A program made the translations under genes and the position numbers. Below the pieces are notes generated by a model. It did no database searches and was not told the DNA's origin. It worked only from the letters and a program-made list of their open reading frames with translations. Below are positions 59,171-64,000 of a DNA stretch of 64,000 bases, piece after piece (the first letter of the stretch is position 1; every line of letters begins with the position of its first letter). The stretch spans positions 11,320,205 to 11,384,204 of the forward strand of contig NC_080726.1 of the NCBI RefSeq assembly GCF_019097595.1, given 5' to 3'. Source of the DNA: Hemibagrus wyckioides. Its lineage: Eukaryota; Chordata; Actinopteri; Siluriformes; Bagridae.

Positions 59171-62100
59171 CCTGCAAAAGAGAGGGTGGTTTGGTTTCTG
59201 GTTAAAACACAAGATGAATGTTGGACACCACCTGAAGACATCACATTCTGGCCAAAGCTTTTCTAAAACAGGTGACTGAAATGGAAATATCTTCAGAACT
59301 ATGTTCTTTCAGTCATGTGTTTGCATGTCTTGACCTATATAATGGAGAGTCTTTATTATCTACTTCATCGACCCTCTCAATTTCATTTAAACATGGAAGT
59401 AAATTGAACATAACCCCTAATTTTCAACTGTAGGGCTTTTTCTGTTACACCTCTGTCCAAAAAAGAACAAAGTTCTTGGGTTATGTTAATAACTTTGTGA
59501 AACTCATGAGTCCCTTAGCTCAGAGAAGGAGGGGGCCTGCCAGAGGAACTCTATTTGGTATCCCACTGGCATAGTAATCAGTACTTACTCTCCAGTCTGT
59601 GCCCCACAGACTGTTATTTGATGTAAAGCATCCCATCATTTGCCCCTTGCCCTTTAGGCGTGTGCTGCCTCTGTGGTCTATAAGTACAGCTGTGTGAAAA
59701 GTCGCAAGCTTCCAAGCTCCTGGATCATCACATGTAAATTAGTCTGCTTTCTGGGCTTCTTATTATATTTATCAGTCATCACTTACCACTTATCAGTAGA
59801 CGTATAGGCTGCCGGGCTTGATTTAATTTGACTCCAAATAAGTTTCTAAATCTGTTAGCCTAACCCACTGTGTTGGTATTTGCATAGCTGCATCAGATCT
59901 ACATATTAGTGAAAATACAGGCAACTTATCAGACTGAGCAACAAACAGCATTTGGGAAGAAGGGAAAACTGTTCAACTATGCTAAAATAATCTAAAATAT
60001 ACAGCGAAAGGACCATATGACGTATGTGTGCTTCGACATGTGTGAAGAAAAGTGAAAGAAGGCTGTAAGACATCTGTATCTAATACAATTAGAGTGTCAC
60101 AGTGTTAAATGAGTATGCAATACGTTAGAATCTGGATGATTCTCATTTCCCTTGCCAGTTAGGAAGTCCATTTACATATAGAAATGCTTACATGTATATT
60201 AAACATACTCTATATTGCAAATCAAGCTTTAGTCACAGCTAGTGTTAAATATTTACAACACATAAAATGTTGCTAAAGTTAGATTAGCATTCAGCTTTGC
60301 TAAATGCTTTTAAATCCTTTATGGTAAAATCTAGCTGGATGTAAAATGTATTTCTGGTTAGTCTGGTTAAATTTGCACTCAATCTGAATTACACACTATT
60401 CAGGTCTCTGGACTTAATAGTCATTGACAAAAGGGCAAGTGAGCAACATTCTCACTGCTTGTTTTAATTGGGGTTATGTGTTGACTGAAATTGAATGCCT
60501 TCCCATTGAACAGCTGACAGGACACTAATGCGTTGAGGTGCCGTGTCGATAAATTGGGGCTATGACATGAAATGACCTCTTAATAAAAAGGATAAAACTC
60601 AATTGACATTTTCACCATTTCATTCTTTTCCTCTGCTTGTTTATTTGTCTCCTTCTGTACACAGTATAAAACACAGTTTAAAAAAAACAGCTCTAAGTTC
60701 ACATCCCAGAGGAGACCTTTGGCTAATTGTTCTGTCTGGCGCTCCCAGAAGTGAGGGAACAATGAGGACGGCTCTATTATCTGTCTGTATGTTCATAATA
60801 ACAGCTGTTGGGTCACGCAACTGTTTCAACTATCAACTATTTTCTCTGCTCCATTGATAATGATTTTGTTTCCTATTTGACTTTAAATATTGACCATTAT
60901 AAATCAACTCATTACAGAAATACTAATCCTCATTCTGCGACCTTTATACAATTACACAGTGTCTACTGAATTGTTTATTAAGAATAAATAAATGAATGTG
61001 TTTATGTAATCAGAACATACCTAATTATAATTTGCCGTATTTTGTTATAGGACACGTATTTGAAACAAATGACCAAGATAAAAAAAAATCTAAATAAAAT
61101 CAATCAAGTACTCAATAGACTAAAAAAATTAGCCAAAGTTGTGGTATTGGAGGCAAGGTCCAAGGAAAGAAGGCTGCTGTAAGCTATAAGCTATCCTTCC
61201 AATTAAGTGTCAGCATTATGACGTGAATTATAATCTTTTCAGAAAATCAGCAAACTTCAAAATATCCCCTCACTATAATCTGCCAGTTACCATTTCGGTC
61301 ACGTTGTAAATGCACAAACAGCCCGAGACCATGTTGAATTATAGCTACAATGCACATCATTATTTGTTCACATAGTGTAAACAGCACTCCATGTGCATAC
61401 AGAGTATGCTCAATTCAGATGTGAGGGGAACACACCAGCCAGATAACACTGTGCTGTAAACACTCATAAATTCACTCAAGTGGCCTGCAACACACGAGAA
61501 GAAATATTTTTCCTTTGAAAACAGTCGTCCCCTCAAATCATCAGAGTGGTTGATTCAAGGTGATTGCCCTTGAAAAAAAGCAGCATCCAAACAGTGACCT
61601 CTACAGTCTAGAGATTTCCCAGTAGAGCTGCTCTGCTCATTCGCTGGCTGACCCGTTCTCTTTTGTCAGCACAAGCTTCTTTTCTCTGTCCTTCTTCCAA
61701 GCTTATTACAAATGAATGTGACAGCTGAAGAGAAAATGGGCCCATCAGTTAGCCGCACTGGAGTGCAGATATGATGGATGATGAGAAAGTTCCCCTCTAA
61801 ACTTGGGGCTCTGACCTTCTTGCAGGTAATGTTACATGTATCCTGGCCTTTTACAGATAAAGAGGCAAACCTCATCAGCTTGGAGACCCAGACAGTTAGC
61901 AGCGCATCAATCCTGAGGATTCTTGCACAAGGGCCAAGGACACAACAATCCGGTAAATTGAAAAGCAGCAGAATTAAAAAGCAAAAGTGTTTTTTAAAAA
62001 ATGTTTGCACTAAGTTTCCAAGAAACCATAAAAGACAAGTGCTGAATTTCAAGTGATGTATTTTACTGTTAAGAAAGCACCAAGGACTGAAATATAAAAT

Positions 62101-63289
62101 CTGAAGTTGAAGTACTATTCAAAAGACAAAGAAGATTTATTTTGTAGATCAAGTGTGCTTTGAATGTAAATGTTGAAAAGTGTATATAAAATCCTGGTTT
62201 AATTTTTTTTTATATATGTTATTTATTCCACAGTTAATCAGTAACACTGATATCATTGGCTGTAAGCATTTAATTCCTTTTATTTGAAAAAAAAAATGTT
62301 ATATTGCTTCTAGAAAATATACAGTACAGATACTAGCAAAATAACATTTTTGACCATAAAAACAAAATTATCCTAACTTTATTTGTTAGATATTGGGCTA
62401 GATGGGCAACACACTTGTTCTTCAAAAAGTAATCATTTTATGGGTGTGTTTTAATGTGTGTTATAAAACATGCCATTTTTATGTTGTCCTTTTTAAAGCT
62501 GTAGAAGGCTTTTCAGTCATATACTGTATATGCATGACTAAGAGATTTTCTAACCAAAATTTTATAATTAAGAAATTCCAATCAAGCAGGGCTTACAGTA
62601 CATGTTAACATAAATAATCATTATTTTAAGCCAACACAATTTGATTGTGTTTGAGGATTGATCCCATGCCAAAGACTTTACAAAGACCAACATTAAAACA
62701 GGGCTGAATTTAACCAATAAAACTATGCATCATTTGGACATAATGTATTTCATGTTCTTCAGTAGAGGAAAATATATATTTTTTGTTTTAAAAACTGCAT
62801 TACTGCATTAAATGATAGCTCAAACATCACTGGCAAAACCAGTACAGTATAAAAACGTAAATGATGCACACGTTTATGTAGTGTAGTGTTTTTATGGTTA
62901 ATTGACTACCATGTAAAGTCATGAAATAAATTGTATCACTGTATATTGTTAAGAAATTAGGCATTTTAGGCATTTACTTTTCTAATCTTCTGCAACAAAA
63001 TGTACATGTTTTCTTATTTGCCCTTAGGGTTCTTCAGCTACACTCTGAAAAAAGCTTTGCTCCCAGCTCTGCTCCTCATATCACGCTATTTTCCTGGTGT
63101 TATTCTTTAATTCTGTGAACTCGAACAAGTAACACTGCAATAAATTACTGTGCACGGCACTCACAGAACAGACAAAGCTGCCACCCTGAAAAAAAAAGTT
63201 TTTATTCACTTACTGTGTTACTTTGGTGGTTCTAATGTATTTATTTTTGTCCTTCTTTTTATACGGTTAAAATATTTTATTCATGTCAA
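59171..63289. other. Long non-coding stretch
   Basis: No recognised gene or transposon. Complex patches at 60500-60850 and 61600-61960 stand out. In the latter, both strands are open for about 90-128 codons around 61666-62056, without motifs I know. The rest is AT-rich. Confidence 0.4.
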
Positions 63290-63345
63290 GTCACGGGTCA
63301 GTCGCACGAATCAATCCAAGTGCGAGTCAAGTCCGAGTTCCTAAC
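63290..63345. repeat. GAGTC/AAGTC degenerate repeat
   Basis: CAAGTCACGGGTCAGTCGCA, GTGCGAGTCAAGTCCGAGTT: diverged pentamer-like units of a kind found in dispersed fish repeats. Confidence 0.45.
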
Positions 63346-64000
63346 AGAAGACCCCCATCTCTGGTTTGAAATGATGCCTTTGGCTTGATTCATATTTGAA
63401 AAATGCAACATCATATAAAAATGGAAGAAAATCCACAACAGAAGAAGGCACGCCACAAGCGAATGACCTTTGTCTACGCCTACTTTTGCTTGCCCTCACT
63501 GAACTGGAATCGTTTAAAGAAACTCTCAAACACAGTTGCTATTGCATTACATGTTGAGGACTTCCACAGAGCATGCACAAAGCCAGCCTGTAAACAACAT
63601 CTGTGCAACTTGAACAAATCCTGTAGAGTCTAAAATAACTTTAAAAAAATAAAAACACTTTATTAAATGTTAGAGTTCAGAGTAATAGATGACACTACAT
63701 AACCTACATGCATGACAGCTAATTTAATCTACATAGACATTTATTAAGGCGTAGTCACCCAGGCATCAGGCATGACAACTTACTTTGCACCAAAGTGCAC
63801 TTCTTTATATGTCAGAGTCATATAATGCTAATGATGTGGCACAGCTGGTCTAGCGAGTTTAATGGAAAAACACGTAAAGGTGAATCAAAAAGGCAAATGT
63901 TCTGAAGTGTATCTTGTACTTATTGCCATTCGATGCTAATAACACTGATATGAAATGAAATATGAAGGTATGAAAGGGGTTAACAGTGACAAATATTTTG
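63346..64000. other. Non-coding spacer to window end
   Basis: A 76-aa frame (63403-63633) is lysine- and cysteine-containing but unrecognised. Nothing else seen. Confidence 0.4.

Noticed and set aside
60603..60857. 84-aa frame with a hydrophobic MRTALLSVCMFIITAVGS stretch resembling a signal peptide
   Set aside because: The frame ends soon after, shows no mature domain, and overlaps minus-strand frames; more likely complex non-coding DNA.

Overview
The window looks like vertebrate, almost certainly teleost fish, non-coding genomic DNA. It is AT-rich, crowded with microsatellites, and contains many Tc1-type transposon relics, fish-style tRNA-derived SINEs, an L2-type LINE 3' end, a hAT relic and a transposon-like element with CACTGTAAAA termini. 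The particular mix of Tc1 subfamilies and SINEs suggests an otophysan fish such as a catfish. That narrower placement is inference from recalled repeat families; no search was run. I found no intact host protein-coding gene, rRNA, tRNA or CRISPR array. Nearly all long open frames are chance frames or antisense to transposons.

Layout. 0-2.6 kb: two different Tc1 relics joined through a TA microsatellite, an AT-rich block with a POU octamer, and a retroposon 3' tail. 2.6-19 kb: mostly single-copy-looking DNA with scattered SINE-like repeats (4.87, 6.0-6.3, 8.6, 12.5, 14.55 kb), a 216-bp fold-back (11.5 kb), a degraded Tc1 (14.25 kb) and an unassigned exon-like block (15.5 kb). 19-24.3 kb: two more Tc1 derivatives, one without transposase; a 424-bp TG...CA segment resembling a solo LTR inside a TA microsatellite; and a 5'-truncated L2-like LINE with its TGTAAA-type tail. 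25.9-30 kb: two further Tc1 relics, one related to the Sleeping Beauty group. 31-36.2 kb: a perfect 20-bp-arm hairpin, a 40-bp motif repeated 1.7 kb apart, and a palindromic compound microsatellite. 38.8-39.9 kb and 46.2-47.7 kb: two Tc1 elements with both ends present, internally deleted and mutated. 40.6 kb: retroposon 3' end. 49.7-54.05 kb: L2-type tail, an ATTTA satellite, a 1.28-kb element carrying a nested SINE-like repeat, and a hAT transposase pseudogene that appears to keep a GT-AG intron. 55 kb: a SINE. 57.9-59.2 kb: two LINE fragments, one a reverse-transcriptase motif and one resembling a CCHC plus endonuclease C-terminus. 59-64 kb: mostly unique-looking sequence.

The genes do not act together as a pathway. 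The window reads as a gene desert or a large intron eroded by successive transposon insertions. Several non-repetitive blocks rich in homeodomain-type sites are offered as candidate regulatory elements at low confidence, because conservation cannot be tested here.
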